55,322 nt of DNA, taken from contig JANYDW010000032.1 of assembly GCA_025363455.1 (NCBI GenBank), positions 1 through 55,322 of the forward strand, read 5' to 3'. A program made the position numbers and the translations under genes. Shown here in pieces: positions 40,546 to 49,772 of this stretch. Numbering within the stretch: the first letter of the stretch is position 1; the number at the start of each line of letters is the position of its first letter. Below the pieces are notes generated by a model, which ran no database searches, was not told where the DNA came from, and was given only the letters and a program-made list of their open reading frames with translations. Source of the DNA: Oleiharenicola sp. (lineage in GTDB: Bacteria > Verrucomicrobiota > Verrucomicrobiia > Opitutales > Opitutaceae).

Positions 40546-43287
40546 TCAGCTGGCAGGTTGCGCCTCACCCACCAAGGCGAGGCACTCGATGGCGGCGAGG
40601 CCCCACTGGGCGGTGGCGTTGGAGGAAACCCAGGCTGCCTCGTCCACGGGCCGCAGTACGGCCGGGCCCGAGGTTTTCTTCGGTTCGAAGCGGCCGGAGG
40701 CACGCTGCCCGCCGCCGGCGTGATTGAACTCCGCCCAAGCCCGCTGCGCCAGGGCAGCATCGCCTTTCATCTTGGCGGCATAGGCCGTGAGACGCGAGTG
40801 CCCCTGCTGGAGGCCGACACCCTTGAGCGCCGAACCGAGCCGCTTGGTCTGTTCCTCGGCGGTGGCGTTGTAGAGTTCGCAGTAGTCCAGCCACGCCTGC
40901 CGGAACGCGGGCACGTCGAGCAGCTGGATCAGCTCGGCGCAGACTTCGACGAGGCCGAAGACCGCGTTGAGGTGCGACACCGAGAGCTTGTCGCTCTTGG
41001 TGATCTCAAACGCACCGGTCTCGACATTCAGCACGAGTCCCGTGCTGAAAAAACCCTTCGGCTGGGCGCCGAGGGTATGCATGCTGGCAAGCAGGCGGTC
41101 GCGGATCCGCACATCGCCTGTGCGCTCCCACTCGGTGAGCCAGGCGCCGGCCAGCGAGCCCCAGTCGGTACCCATGCTGGCGCCGACGCTGTTGGGCGCG
41201 GTGGGCGTGCCGCGGGATTGGTCGCCGGCCTCGTTAGCAACCCCCAGCTTGCGGCCCGGTGGAAAGCGCAGGAGCGCACGCCCGGCCTCGACCTGTTCGC
41301 GCATGAGGTCGCCCACGCGCTCGTCGCCGGTCAGGTAGTAGTAGTAGCGCCGGTTCGTGGCGGTACTGATGCGCAGCTGCTTGGCGCTGCAGCCCCAGTG
41401 CTGGACATTGTGCCGCGAGCCGAGTGGCGCGAAGCGTCCGAGGTGGTGCACGTCTACCTCGCCAGTATGCCGCGTCATCGCCTCGGCGAAACGAAACACA
41501 TCCGCCCGGCCGCTCTTCAGGAAGAAGAGCCAGAGCCAGAGGTCGGTCGACAACTCGGAATTGTCCCAGGCAAAGCCACCGACGTCGTAGCGCCATTCAT
41601 GGCGGTCAGTATCGTAAGTGTGCATCACGTCGCCGTAGTTCCAGAAGCCATACCAACGGTGCTGCTCACGCTGCGTCTGGTAGTAGTCGAAATGGGCAGC
41701 CAGCCGGTCCTCCAGGTCGGCGCGCGCCGGCGTGGCGCGGTCCATCGGGTTCCAAAGCGAACCGAACACCCCGCACTCGTGGAGGTAACGCGGTGAGCTC
41801 ACCAACAGCGGTGGCGCCTCCAGCGTCCGCTGCAGCGCATTGAGTGTCTCGCGCGCCGGCGTCGCGGCCAGCATCCACAGGTGCAGCTCGCTCGTGCGGG
41901 CAACGCCCTCGGGCGAGTTGAACCCCGGCTCGTAGTCCTCATAGGTGATCTCGAGCCCGCCGTTGTATTGCTTGTCGAAGGTATCCATCCCCATGCCGTC
42001 ATGGTAGGGCCGGAGGTCCATGGCGCCGGACTCCGGCGACCACATCCAAACCGTGACCTCCGCCGCCGCACCGGTGGCGCCGCGGATGTCGAGCTGCGCC
42101 GGGTAGCTCTGCCAGAAATTGCGCAGGCCGAACGCCACGCCGCCCGTGGGTGTGCCGACGTAGCCGAGGCCACCCGCGCGCGTGCCGCGAGCCGAGTCAA
42201 GCCAGGTGCAACCCTCGTGGGTGCGCTTGCGGATGGTGAAACCGTCACAGGTGGGCTGCGCCAGCGTCCAGTCGGCGTAGGCTGCGACGTATTGCAGCCG
42301 CTCAGTGACCTGCGGGCTCCACTCCGCCAAGGGCGGGGTGGCCCGGCCGGCGACCTGCGCCTCGCGAATCGCCGGACCCGGATCGCGGCGCAAGCCCGTG
42401 ACGCCCCGCACCGCTTCACCAAATAGGCCCGCTTCCTGGCCGCTGAAACGCACATGCCGATCGTGGAGCTCACCCGCCAATGGCACGGTGAAGGTCATGC
42501 CCAGGCCAGTGAGGAAATCCTTCTGCGCGTCACCGTCGAAGACGATGGTGTGCATCAGGCGCACCAGGTCGCCGCCGGCGTGGAAATAAAGGCGGACCGT
42601 AAACGGCAGCCACATACGCGCATTTCCGACATGCCGGCCCTCGATTTTAATCACGGCGCGCACCAGACCAGATTGCTCCACGGTAACTGCGGTGATTTCG
42701 CCCATGAAGGCCTCCGTCCGTTTGACGGCGGGATCCCCGCGGTTTTCCAGCTGGCATACCAGCCGGCCGGCACGGGCAATTTCCCGGCCGGCGCGCGTGA
42801 TGGAACGGATCAGAGTAGTCCCCTTGCGATCGATCACGGCACGGATCAACCCGGTATCAACCTCAACGGCCGAGGTAGTCTCGGTCACGGTGACCGGTCG
42901 CGTTGGCGCGGCCGGCGTCCCTGGCCCAATCCGGTATTCGGTGCTGGCGGCGGCATCGGCTGGGATCGCGTGGCCCGTCCATTTCAGCGAACCGTCGGGC
43001 CAGGTGGCCAGCGGCCAGGTCTGCAGCGGGACCGCTCCGCCGGTGCTCTGTAGGGCAAATGAGGTGTTACTCGGGTGGCGCCCGCGAGGCCAGGCCCGGC
43101 CCCAACTCACACCCGGCATCACCGGTGGGGTCGAACCTTCCAACCAGCGCAGCACATCAGGTTCAGTGGCCGCAGCAGACGTCGCGGCCGGGGCGGACTC
43201 AGCGGAGCGCAGCGTGGTGGCCAGCTGGGTGGCGGCGGCCACGAGGGTGGTCTTGGCGACGAATTCGCGGCGGGTGAGTGGGGTCAT
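40546..43287 (-). CDS. Exo-rhamnogalacturonan lyase-like protein (PL26/YetA type)
   Basis: A 913-residue exported protein. The N-terminus is a Tat-type signal (TRREFVAKTTLVAAATQLAT). The body fits the RGLX/YetA family (PL26): SWGRAWPRGRHPSNTSFALQ, PLATWPDGSLKWTGHAIPAD, DGDAQKDFLTGLGMTFTVPL, then the (alpha/alpha) barrel with DVHHLGRFAPLGSRHNVQHW and YNATAEEQTKRLGSALKG. Such enzymes split unsaturated galacturonate-rhamnose units from RG-I ends by beta-elimination. A rhamnose mutarotase gene lies just upstream on the same strand, supporting rhamnose release as the outcome. The start is ATG 43287. The catalytic residues were not assigned with certainty. Confidence 0.87.
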   Translation of the reverse strand: MTPLTRREFVAKTTLVAAATQLATTLRSAESAPAATSAAATEPDVLRWLEGSTPPVMPGVSWGRAWPRGRHPSNTSFALQSTGGAVPLQTWPLATWPDGSLKWTGHAIPADAAASTEYRIGPGTPAAPTRPVTVTETTSAVEVDTGLIRAVIDRKGTTLIRSITRAGREIARAGRLVCQLENRGDPAVKRTEAFMGEITAVTVEQSGLVRAVIKIEGRHVGNARMWLPFTVRLYFHAGGDLVRLMHTIVFDGDAQKDFLTGLGMTFTVPLAGELHDRHVRFSGQEAGLFGEAVRGVTGLRRDPGPAIREAQVAGRATPPLAEWSPQVTERLQYVAAYADWTLAQPTCDGFTIRKRTHEGCTWLDSARGTRAGGLGYVGTPTGGVAFGLRNFWQSYPAQLDIRGATGAAAEVTVWMWSPESGAMDLRPYHDGMGMDTFDKQYNGGLEITYEDYEPGFNSPEGVARTSELHLWMLAATPARETLNALQRTLEAPPLLVSSPRYLHECGVFGSLWNPMDRATPARADLEDRLAAHFDYYQTQREQHRWYGFWNYGDVMHTYDTDRHEWRYDVGGFAWDNSELSTDLWLWLFFLKSGRADVFRFAEAMTRHTGEVDVHHLGRFAPLGSRHNVQHWGCSAKQLRISTATNRRYYYYLTGDERVGDLMREQVEAGRALLRFPPGRKLGVANEAGDQSRGTPTAPNSVGASMGTDWGSLAGAWLTEWERTGDVRIRDRLLASMHTLGAQPKGFFSTGLVLNVETGAFEITKSDKLSVSHLNAVFGLVEVCAELIQLLDVPAFRQAWLDYCELYNATAEEQTKRLGSALKGVGLQQGHSRLTAYAAKMKGDAALAQRAWAEFNHAGGGQRASGRFEPKKTSGPAVLRPVDEAAWVSSNATAQWGLAAIECLALVGEAQPAS

Positions 43288-43307
43288 GGGGAAGAAGTTG
43301 AGGTCTT

Positions 43308-43407
43308 GATCGTTCTCGTTCTCCTAATCGTTCTCTCAATCTCGACGCGGATTTGGAAACGCGGTCAGGAGGAGAACGATTAGGATTAAGAGAATGAGAA
43401 CGAGTGA
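43308..43407. repeat. TC/GA-rich hairpin element, copy 3
   Basis: GATCGTTCTCGTTCTCCTAA, TCGTTCTC ... GAGAACGATTAGGATTAAGA, GAATGAGAACGAGTG. It is the longest-armed of three copies, placed 23 bases past the rhaM stop. Confidence 0.88.
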
Positions 43408-43430
43408 GGCGGAATGGCCCACCCAAGAGG

Positions 43431-43745
43431 TTAATCGATATGGAAGACCTCGCGCAGGTCGGCGGCCACCGGACTGTGGTCCGGATTCGACGGCATGATG
43501 CCGCCCATGTGCCCCCACCAGCGCTGGCACTCGGGGGTGGCGGCGATGGCGGCCCAACGGGCCTCGTCCTCGATTTCGACGTAGCCGAAGAGCTGCCGCG
43601 TGTCGGGATGGAGGAAGATCGAATAGTTGTGGACCCCGTGGTCCTTGAGCACTTTTTCCAATTCGGGCCAGATAGGCCGGTGGCGGCGCTCATATTCCTG
43701 CTCGTGGCCGGGATGGACGGACATGACAAAGGCTTTGCGAATCAT
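43431..43745 (-). CDS. rhaM: L-rhamnose mutarotase
   Basis: A 104-residue dimeric alpha/beta-barrel protein that interconverts the anomers of L-rhamnose, feeding the form used by RhaA. The family core is visible: [60 protein letters not shown] and [20 protein letters not shown]. The length is exactly that of known RhaM. The start is ATG 43745; the longer frame to 43847 is unsupported. It is divergent from the LacI regulator, with a perfect operator-like palindrome between them, and upstream of the PL26 lyase on the same strand. Confidence 0.96.
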   Translation of the reverse strand: MIRKAFVMSVHPGHEQEYERRHRPIWPELEKVLKDHGVHNYSIFLHPDTRQLFGYVEIEDEARWAAIAATPECQRWWGHMGGIMPSNPDHSPVAADLREVFHID

Positions 43746-43848
43746 GGGACGAAAGGGGTTGGGATGAAGGCCACTGACCAAACGAGACGAACACCCTACC
43801 CTCCGTCTCACCGGCCGCAAGCGCGAGTCCTTGCCGTTTGAGGCCAAT

Positions 43849-43869
43849 AAATTCGGACGCTCCGAATTT
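43849..43869 (+). promoter_or_regulatory. Perfect inverted repeat, candidate LacI-family operator
   Basis: AAATTCGGA-CGC-TCCGAATTT has perfect 9-base arms. It lies in the 172-bp divergent region between rhaM and the LacI gene, 48 bases before the regulator start, and could control both directions. Confidence 0.78.
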
Positions 43870-43917
43870 GACGTTGAGCTTTAGGGAAAGGCGTCCGATT
43901 TTTCCGGACCCCACCCC

Positions 43918-44958
43918 ATGTCCGCCCCGACTCTGCGCACCCTGGCCAAGACACTCGGCCTTTCCCGCACGACGATTTCCGACGCCCTGCGCGGCTCGCC
44001 GCGCGTCAAGGCCGACACGGTCCGCCGGGTCCGCGAGGCGGCCAAGGCCGCGGGTTACGAACACAATCCCCTGACCGGCGCCGTGATGTCACAGCTGCGG
44101 CGCTCGCGTGGCCAGCAGTTCCGCGGGGTCCTGGCCGTCCTGGAGATCGTGGAACCGGACCGGGGTGCGCATGCGGTGCGCTACAACGAAGCCGTGTTGA
44201 AAGGGATCTCGGACCGGGCCGGCGAGCTGGGCTTCAAGATGGAGCGCTTCGTGATCGGATCCGGGCCCGAGGGCATGCGCCTAAACCGGCTGGACACGAT
44301 TTTGCACACCCGGAACATCCAAGGGCTCGTGCTGCTGCCGGCTTCCGGCTTGCCGGATCTTTCAGGTCTGAGCTGGGAGCGCTACACCGCCGTCTACGCC
44401 GACCTTTTCATCAAAAACCCGCCGCTGCACTGCGTGTGCATGGACCACTACCGCTCGATGGTCATGCTGCTGCGTGAGCTGCACACGCGCGGCTACCGGC
44501 GGCCCGGCCTGTTCATGGAGATCGCGATCGATGAGCGCCTGCAGTACCGGTGGGAGGGCGCCTTCCTCGCCGTGCAGAAATATCTGCCCAACATCACCGA
44601 GGTCCCGGCGCTGCGCGCCCACAGCATCACCCGTGAGGATTTCCTGCCGTGGTTCCGGAAATACAAGCCCGACGTCGTCCTCGGTCATTTCCCCACCGCG
44701 ATCGAGTGGATGCGCCACGCCGGGGCGCGTGTGCCCAAGACCCACGGTTTTGTGTGTTTGAACTCGCTCCGCGTCACGACCGACCTGTGCGCCTCGCTGG
44801 ATTTCCAGCCCGGCCAGATCGGCGCGCGGGCGGCCGAGCTGGTCATTGGCCAGCTCCTGCACAACGAGCTCGGCATCCCGGTGCAACCCTCGCTCACCAC
44901 CATCCCGGCCCGCTTTATCGAGGGCCCGACGCTCCGCGCGGCGACGATCGGGGGGTGA
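43918..44958 (+). CDS. LacI-family transcriptional regulator
   Basis: A 346-residue regulator. The LacI helix-turn-helix and hinge fill residues 3-58 (TLRTLAKTLGLSRTTISDAL; RRVREAAKAAGYEHNPLTGA). The periplasmic-binding-like effector domain spans ~65-340 (GVLAVLEIVEPDRGAHAVRY; NIQGLVLLPASGLPDLS; SMVMLLRELHTRGYRRPGLF; VCLNSLRVTTDLCASLDFQP). It probably senses a rhamnose or galacturonate derivative and controls rhaM-PL26 and nearby enzymes through the palindrome at 43849-43869. The start is ATG 43918. It is divergent from rhaM. Confidence 0.94.
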   Translation: MSAPTLRTLAKTLGLSRTTISDALRGSPRVKADTVRRVREAAKAAGYEHNPLTGAVMSQLRRSRGQQFRGVLAVLEIVEPDRGAHAVRYNEAVLKGISDRAGELGFKMERFVIGSGPEGMRLNRLDTILHTRNIQGLVLLPASGLPDLSGLSWERYTAVYADLFIKNPPLHCVCMDHYRSMVMLLRELHTRGYRRPGLFMEIAIDERLQYRWEGAFLAVQKYLPNITEVPALRAHSITREDFLPWFRKYKPDVVLGHFPTAIEWMRHAGARVPKTHGFVCLNSLRVTTDLCASLDFQPGQIGARAAELVIGQLLHNELGIPVQPSLTTIPARFIEGPTLRAATIGG

Positions 44959-44972
44959 TGGATGCAGCTGTA

Positions 44973-45064
44973 GGGCGGGATTTCCAAATCCCGCCGGCTC
45001 GGAAATGGAGGGCCGTCCTCCCAGTCGACAGTTCCAAGGCGGGGTTCGGAGACCCCGCCCTACA
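44973..45064. repeat. GTAGGGCGGG palindrome pair (intergenic)
   Basis: TAGGGCGGGATTTCCAAATC, CCGCC ... GGCGGGGTTCGGAGACCCCG, CCCTACA. The 27 bases 45038-45064 are identical to the insert inside mqo (11853-11879). It sits between converging genes. Confidence 0.88.
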
Positions 45065-45071
45065 GATTACT

Positions 45072-46682
45072 CTACTTCGCAAATCCGCCCAGCGGGTCAC
45101 CCGGCAGGGCGCGCAACGCCGCCGCCACGATCTCCGCGTTCACCTTCGCGCCGGCCAGGCTGGTGTGTAGGTTGGGATCGCCGAACAGCGGATTAACCGC
45201 GGCCTCGCCGATCATCTCGTAGCGCGTGGCAACGAGGTCGTTCACGTCGAGAAAAGCCGCCTTTTCCTGCTCTGCCACCTGACGCGCCCAGCCACCGTAA
45301 CTATCCACCCCACTCCGCACGATCTTCCCGTCCTTCCAAGTCTTGCGCGGAGTGTGCGAACACACGATCGGGGTTGCGCCGGCGGCCCGCGTTTCACGGA
45401 CAATCTTACGGATGTACCAGCCGTAGCTGTGCACGACTTCGTGCCGCTTGGTCAGGATGTTGTCGATCTCCTCGGTTTCCTCCCCGGTGCCCTTGATCGT
45501 GCCGCGCGCGCGCTTGTCGTCGTTGAGCGGGGAGGCGTCATTGTGCCCGAGCTGGATGACAACGAAATCGCCGGGCTTGATCAACGTGAGCGCGCGCTCC
45601 CAATGGCCCTGCGTCAGGTAGGTGCGGCTGCTCAGGCCACCGACGGCGCGATTCGCGACATTGATCCTGGCCGGGGCAAAGTGGTCGGCCAAAAAATCGC
45701 CCCAGCCCCACTGCCCGCCCTCGCCGTCGTCCCGACCGTTGCGCACGAGTGAGTCGCCGACGAGGACGATCGACGGCAGCTTCGGGTCCGCCGGCTCCGG
45801 CAGGTTGAGCCAGCCGATCGAGTCGGCCTCGACTGTCTGGCCCTTGGCGGAAAGATACGAGGCCCACGGCCCCTTGCGGATACCCTTGAGGCCGGCGACC
45901 ACCGCGGCCGCGTGGAGATCCGCGCCGGCCCCGTTGGGGTGCGTGTGGTCAGGGCCGTAAAGCGCATGGACCTTCTCGGCGCCGAGCGCTTGGTATTGGT
46001 CGGCGACGATCCGGGTAACGTCGACAAAGGCGACGCCGGCCTGTTCGGCGATCTCCAGGTCCCAGCGACGGAAACTGCCCGAGCCCCGCTCAACTTTGCC
46101 GTCCTTCCAGATATCGCGCACCGTGAGGGAAAGGATGACCGGCGTGGCCCCCTTCGCCTTCACGTCAGCGACCATCTTCCGGACATACCACCCGAAGGTG
46201 TGGATCGTCTCGTGCTTCTTCGTGACGACGTTGTCGATCTCGCTCGTTTCCTCCCCGAGACCCGGCAGCGACCCGCGGGAACGCCATTTTTCGCGTGGCA
46301 CGGATGCATCCTCGTTGACGGGACTTCCGTCGTTGTGCCCGAACTGGATCAAAACGAAATCGCCCGCCTTCACCTGCGCGAGCAGTTCGTCCCACAAGCC
46401 CTCGCTAATGAAAGTGCGGGTACTGCGCCCGCCGCGTGCCAGGTTGACGACGTTGATTTTCGCCGAATCGAAATAGTCGGCGAACGGCACGGCCCAACCC
46501 TGAATCGGGCCTCCGCTGTACTTCGCGGCGGTGGAATCGCCGGCGACGAACAAGGTAGGCAGGCCCGGGTTGAGCGCCTTTTTCTCGGCGGCGGCATTGA
46601 CCGCCAGGTCGGGTGCCGGCGTTTGGGCCGAAGCCAGCATCGGCAGCAGGAAAAGAAGGGAATGCAGCAGCGTGATTTTCAT
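45072..46682 (-). CDS. Tandem two-domain SGNH rhamnogalacturonan acetylesterase
   Basis: A 536-residue exported protein with two SGNH esterase domains. The signal is MKITLLHSLLFLLPMLASAQ. Domain 1 (~40-290): TLFVAGDSTAAKYSGG, LARGGRSTRTF, IQFGHNDGSP and YGPDHTHPNGAGAD (DxxH). Domain 2 (~300-530): IVLVGDSLVRNG, RAVGGLSSRTY, IQLGHNDASPLN and FGDPNLHTSLAGAK. In domain 2 the residue three before the His is Pro rather than the usual Asp (GDPNLH), so its catalytic triad may be altered. It deacetylates RG-I. The start is ATG 46682. Confidence 0.92.
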   Translation of the reverse strand: MKITLLHSLLFLLPMLASAQTPAPDLAVNAAAEKKALNPGLPTLFVAGDSTAAKYSGGPIQGWAVPFADYFDSAKINVVNLARGGRSTRTFISEGLWDELLAQVKAGDFVLIQFGHNDGSPVNEDASVPREKWRSRGSLPGLGEETSEIDNVVTKKHETIHTFGWYVRKMVADVKAKGATPVILSLTVRDIWKDGKVERGSGSFRRWDLEIAEQAGVAFVDVTRIVADQYQALGAEKVHALYGPDHTHPNGAGADLHAAAVVAGLKGIRKGPWASYLSAKGQTVEADSIGWLNLPEPADPKLPSIVLVGDSLVRNGRDDGEGGQWGWGDFLADHFAPARINVANRAVGGLSSRTYLTQGHWERALTLIKPGDFVVIQLGHNDASPLNDDKRARGTIKGTGEETEEIDNILTKRHEVVHSYGWYIRKIVRETRAAGATPIVCSHTPRKTWKDGKIVRSGVDSYGGWARQVAEQEKAAFLDVNDLVATRYEMIGEAAVNPLFGDPNLHTSLAGAKVNAEIVAAALRALPGDPLGGFAK

Positions 46683-46738
46683 GGGGAGAAAGGAGTTTTT
46701 GCGGTGGCCAATCAGGGAGGAATGCCTGTGCTGGAGGC

Positions 46739-47431
46739 ATGGGAAAATGGCTGTTGTGGCTGGCACTTCTGCCCGGGTGGCTTCGGGCGGACAACCTGTT
46801 GTTCAGCGACGATTTTCGGCACGGCAGCACGCAATGGCGAACCGAAGGGAACGCCAGCGCGATACTGATGTTCGGCGATGAGCCTGGGATGAAGATCGAC
46901 AACAAGCTGGGCATCACTGTCTGGTTTCGCGAACGACTGGCCGCACCTGTCACGATCAGCTACACCGCACGCATCCTGTCCACCGGACGGGTGTCGGACC
47001 TCAACTGCTTCTGGATGGCGACCGATCCAGCACAGCCCGACGGAAATCTTTTCGTGCCCCACGTTGTGCGTTCTGGCGAATTTGCCGTCTATGATACGCT
47101 GCGCACCTACTATGTGGGCTATGGGGGCAACAACAACACGACGACCCGCTTCCGCCGCTACGATGGTACCGGCGCTCGTCCGCTGCTCCCGCAACACGAC
47201 CTCTCCGCTCCGAAATTCTTGCTCGTGCCCGATCACGCCTACCACATCACGCTCGTCGCCGGGGCTGACGGACACGTACAGTTCATCCGCGATGGCGAAG
47301 TGGTGTTCGACTGGCTGGACCCGCAGCCGCTGCGGAGCGGCTGGTTCGGCTTCCGTTCGGTCGACAGTCAGATTGAAATCACCGATTTCCAAGTGCATGC
47401 GGGAGTGCCGGCGAGCGCAGCCGGTCGATAA
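46739..47431 (+). CDS. Exported DUF6250-like protein
   Basis: A 230-residue secreted protein (signal GKWLLWLALLPGWLRA). The mature part is a concanavalin-like beta-sandwich (NLLFSDDFRHGSTQWRTEGN; VSDLNCFWMATDPAQPDGN; YYVGYGGNNNTTTRFRRYDG; DGHVQFIRDGEVVFDWLDPQ; GWFGFRSVDSQIEITDFQVH) and matches the DUF6250 pattern often found beside plant-polysaccharide lyases. It may be a binding protein or an uncharacterised enzyme. It is divergent from the double esterase (56 bp) and convergent with the GH43-like gene, overlapping its 3' end by 53 bases. Confidence 0.82.
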   Translation: MGKWLLWLALLPGWLRADNLLFSDDFRHGSTQWRTEGNASAILMFGDEPGMKIDNKLGITVWFRERLAAPVTISYTARILSTGRVSDLNCFWMATDPAQPDGNLFVPHVVRSGEFAVYDTLRTYYVGYGGNNNTTTRFRRYDGTGARPLLPQHDLSAPKFLLVPDHAYHITLVAGADGHVQFIRDGEVVFDWLDPQPLRSGWFGFRSVDSQIEITDFQVHAGVPASAAGR

Positions 47432-48359
47432 GGACGCGGGGTACAGCGATCACCGTGCCGTGTTTCATCCGTTCCGGGGTGCCCTCGAACAGAAACTGCA
47501 CCTTGTCCGTCACATCGTCCCAGGTTTTCAGGTCCCTGGAGCGCATCGCGCAGTAGTGCTTCTTCATGTAGGCCTCGAAGTAGACCAGATACTCGTCGCC
47601 GATTTTCACGGCCGTCGGGCCCTCGGACCAGAGCCCGGGCGGGGAAAACGGGGCGGAGAGCGGACCGAACGGCCCCTGCACGCTTTCGGCGGAGGCGATC
47701 CGCAGGTTTTTCTCCGGTGACGGAAATTTGGTTTCGTTCTTCAGGATCAGCCACGACCGGCCGTCAGCGCGCAGGAAGGTGGCGTCGATGCAGCTGAAAC
47801 CGGGATCGTAGAAGAGCGCGGTCGGCGTGAAGGTTTTGAAGTCCTTCGTCGTGGTGCGGTAAATTCGGTGGTTCAGTTTGTCCTCGGACGCGGCATCCGT
47901 CTCCGCGAAGCGCCCCGGAATGGTCGTGGCCCAGAAGATGACAAACTCGCCCTTGGCCTCGTCGTAAACGATCTCGGGCGCCCAGCTGTTCCGCGCGGTG
48001 GGCTCGTGCGCCATGACGGGAATCTCCCGCTGCTCGGACCAGGTGATGAAGTCCTTCGTTGACGCGTAGCCAATGCCCTTCTCCCACCAGCCCGAGGTCC
48101 AGACCAGGTGGTAGGTGCCATCGGGCCCGCGCGCCACGCACGGGTCGCGCAGGAGCTGCTCCTTGGAACCGATCTTCGGCGCGAGCACACTGCGGCCCTC
48201 GCGCAGCGACTGCCACTTGTAGCCGTCCTCCGACCAGGCGAGGTGCAGGCCGTCCTCGCCGTTCTTCGTGAAATAGGTGAACAGGTAGGCGGTGTCGGAG
48301 GCTGCGAAGGAGCCGACGGTCAGGCTGAAAAACAAGAGGAGTGGGCGAAGTTGCTTCAT
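47379..48359 (-). CDS. GH43-like exported glycosidase
   Basis: A 326-residue single-domain beta-propeller. The signal is MKQLRPLLLFFSLTVGSFAA. Motifs are LLRDPCVARGPDGTYHLVWT, NSWAPEIVYDEAKGEFVIFW, DPGFSCIDATFLRADGRSWL and GLWSEGPTAVKIGDEYLVYF, which give the GH43-type arrangement of an RDP base strand, WAPE and SEGP. It probably acts on arabinan-type side chains; the substrate is unproven. The start is ATG 48359. Its last 53 coding bases overlap the convergent DUF6250 gene, an unusually long 3' overlap for this gene-sparse style of genome. Confidence 0.87.
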   Translation of the reverse strand: MKQLRPLLLFFSLTVGSFAASDTAYLFTYFTKNGEDGLHLAWSEDGYKWQSLREGRSVLAPKIGSKEQLLRDPCVARGPDGTYHLVWTSGWWEKGIGYASTKDFITWSEQREIPVMAHEPTARNSWAPEIVYDEAKGEFVIFWATTIPGRFAETDAASEDKLNHRIYRTTTKDFKTFTPTALFYDPGFSCIDATFLRADGRSWLILKNETKFPSPEKNLRIASAESVQGPFGPLSAPFSPPGLWSEGPTAVKIGDEYLVYFEAYMKKHYCAMRSRDLKTWDDVTDKVQFLFEGTPERMKHGTVIAVPRVLIDRLRSPALPHALGNR

Positions 48360-48371
48360 AATAAAATCTCC

Positions 48372-48455
48372 CGTCATCCTGAGCGCAGCGAAGGATCCAA
48401 GCCCGCGAATGCGATTTTCGAATTCGTGGATCCTTCGCTGCGCTCAGGATGACGG
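48372..48455. repeat. TCATCCTGAGCG-type palindrome, copy 3
   Basis: GTCATCCTGAGCGCAGCGAA, GGATCCAAG ... GGATCCTTCGCTGCGCTCAG, GATGACGG. It lies between two minus-strand genes. Confidence 0.9.
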
Positions 48456-48472
48456 ATAAAGGACATGAATCG

Positions 48473-49768
48473 TCAGTCCCCGAGGGGACGCTGGTTGGTG
48501 AAGTTCGGACTCGGCGGGACGTTAAAGGTCTTCAGGTTGTCTGGCTTGGCGGGATCGAACTTCCTGAATTCGCGGATCAGCTCGCCCGCCAGCGGAAGCT
48601 TGGCGTCGGTGATACCCTGGGCCACGCAACGCGCGAGCTCGTAGCTGCCGTAATTGTTGTGGTGGGTGTTGTCCACGTGGCCACCGGGCGCGGCGAAGGC
48701 TTGCGCGGACGCTTCCGGTCCCAGTGCCTCGTAGAACGGGATCGAAAGTGCGTTGAGGTCGATGAAGGCCACGTGCTCGGCGGCCGCGGTCTCACGGGCG
48801 GCGCGGGCGTAGTCGGCCAGCGAGGGCAACACCTTGCCCGCCGCGTCAAAACCCCGGCGCTCCATCGGCGAGAGAACGACGGGGATGCCGCCGACCCGGC
48901 AGACGGCCGCGATGTGGGCCTTCAGTTCCTCCACGTAGGTCGTGAATGGCCCGCCGGAGCTGGCGGCGATCTGTTTCTGGTCGTTGTGGCCAAACTGCAT
49001 GAACAGGTAGTCGCCCGGCTGCATCACGCTAACGACCTTGTCGAGGCGGCGGCGGCCGATCGAGTCGCGGTAGGTCTCGCCTGACTCGCCATGGTTGGCG
49101 ATGGCGACGGTCGGCTTGAAGAAACGGGGCAGCATCTGCCCCCAGCTGTTGTAGGGCTCCCGCGACTGATCGCAGACCGTCGAGTCGCCAAGCAGGAAAA
49201 TGGTCGGCACGTGCGCGGGCGTGATTTCCACGGCGGCCAGCACGGCGCCATCGACCTCGAGGGTCAGGCAGTCGTCCCATGCCCAGGCCTCCTGCGTCGT
49301 CTCGCGGGGGGCCTTGAGTTTCACGACGCCGGCGGCGACGCCGTTCTGCGCGGCGATGCGGTGCGAGCGCGTGTTGACGATGAACGTCTGCTCCAGCTTT
49401 TTATTCTCGGCCAGTTGCACTGGCCCGACCATGAGGCGGCGCAGCTCGGCCTTCACCGCGGCCAGGCCACCACCCGGCGCACCCCGCAGGGTGACTTTCA
49501 CCCGCCAATTGCCCTCGGGCAGGTCGGTCGTGAAATAGAAAGCGGGCGCACCCATGATCCCGCCGGGGATAGTCTTCACCGCGACGCCGGGTTCAAATCC
49601 GAAACCGTGCGCCGCGGTGTAGACGTCGCCAGCCGCGACGAGGCGGGCGTCCACCCCAGCCGGCAGGTCGGGGGAAAAGACAAAGCGTCTCACTGCTGGC
49701 TGGGCAGCCAGCGCCGCACCCGACAACAAGGCGGAACAAACCAGCGTTTGGAGGAGGAACCAGCGCAT
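48473..49768 (-). CDS. Rhamnogalacturonan acetylesterase, SGNH family
   Basis: A 431-residue exported esterase. The signal is LQTLVCSALLSGAALAAQPA. The N-terminal beta-sandwich is ~25-200 (AAGDVYTAAHGFGFEPGVAV; LPEGNWRVKVTLRGAPGG), paralogous to the one in the 31085-32386 gene. The SGNH domain is ~205-405: TIFLLGDSTVCDQSREP, NHGESGETYRDSIG, MQFGHNDQKQI and HVDNTHHNNYGSYELAR. It acts on acetylated RG-I. The start is ATG 49768. It lies four bases downstream of the DUF4450 gene on the same strand, so the two are likely co-transcribed. Confidence 0.92.
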   Translation of the reverse strand: MRWFLLQTLVCSALLSGAALAAQPAVRRFVFSPDLPAGVDARLVAAGDVYTAAHGFGFEPGVAVKTIPGGIMGAPAFYFTTDLPEGNWRVKVTLRGAPGGGLAAVKAELRRLMVGPVQLAENKKLEQTFIVNTRSHRIAAQNGVAAGVVKLKAPRETTQEAWAWDDCLTLEVDGAVLAAVEITPAHVPTIFLLGDSTVCDQSREPYNSWGQMLPRFFKPTVAIANHGESGETYRDSIGRRRLDKVVSVMQPGDYLFMQFGHNDQKQIAASSGGPFTTYVEELKAHIAAVCRVGGIPVVLSPMERRGFDAAGKVLPSLADYARAARETAAAEHVAFIDLNALSIPFYEALGPEASAQAFAAPGGHVDNTHHNNYGSYELARCVAQGITDAKLPLAGELIREFRKFDPAKPDNLKTFNVPPSPNFTNQRPLGD

Positions 49769-49772
49769 GGGG

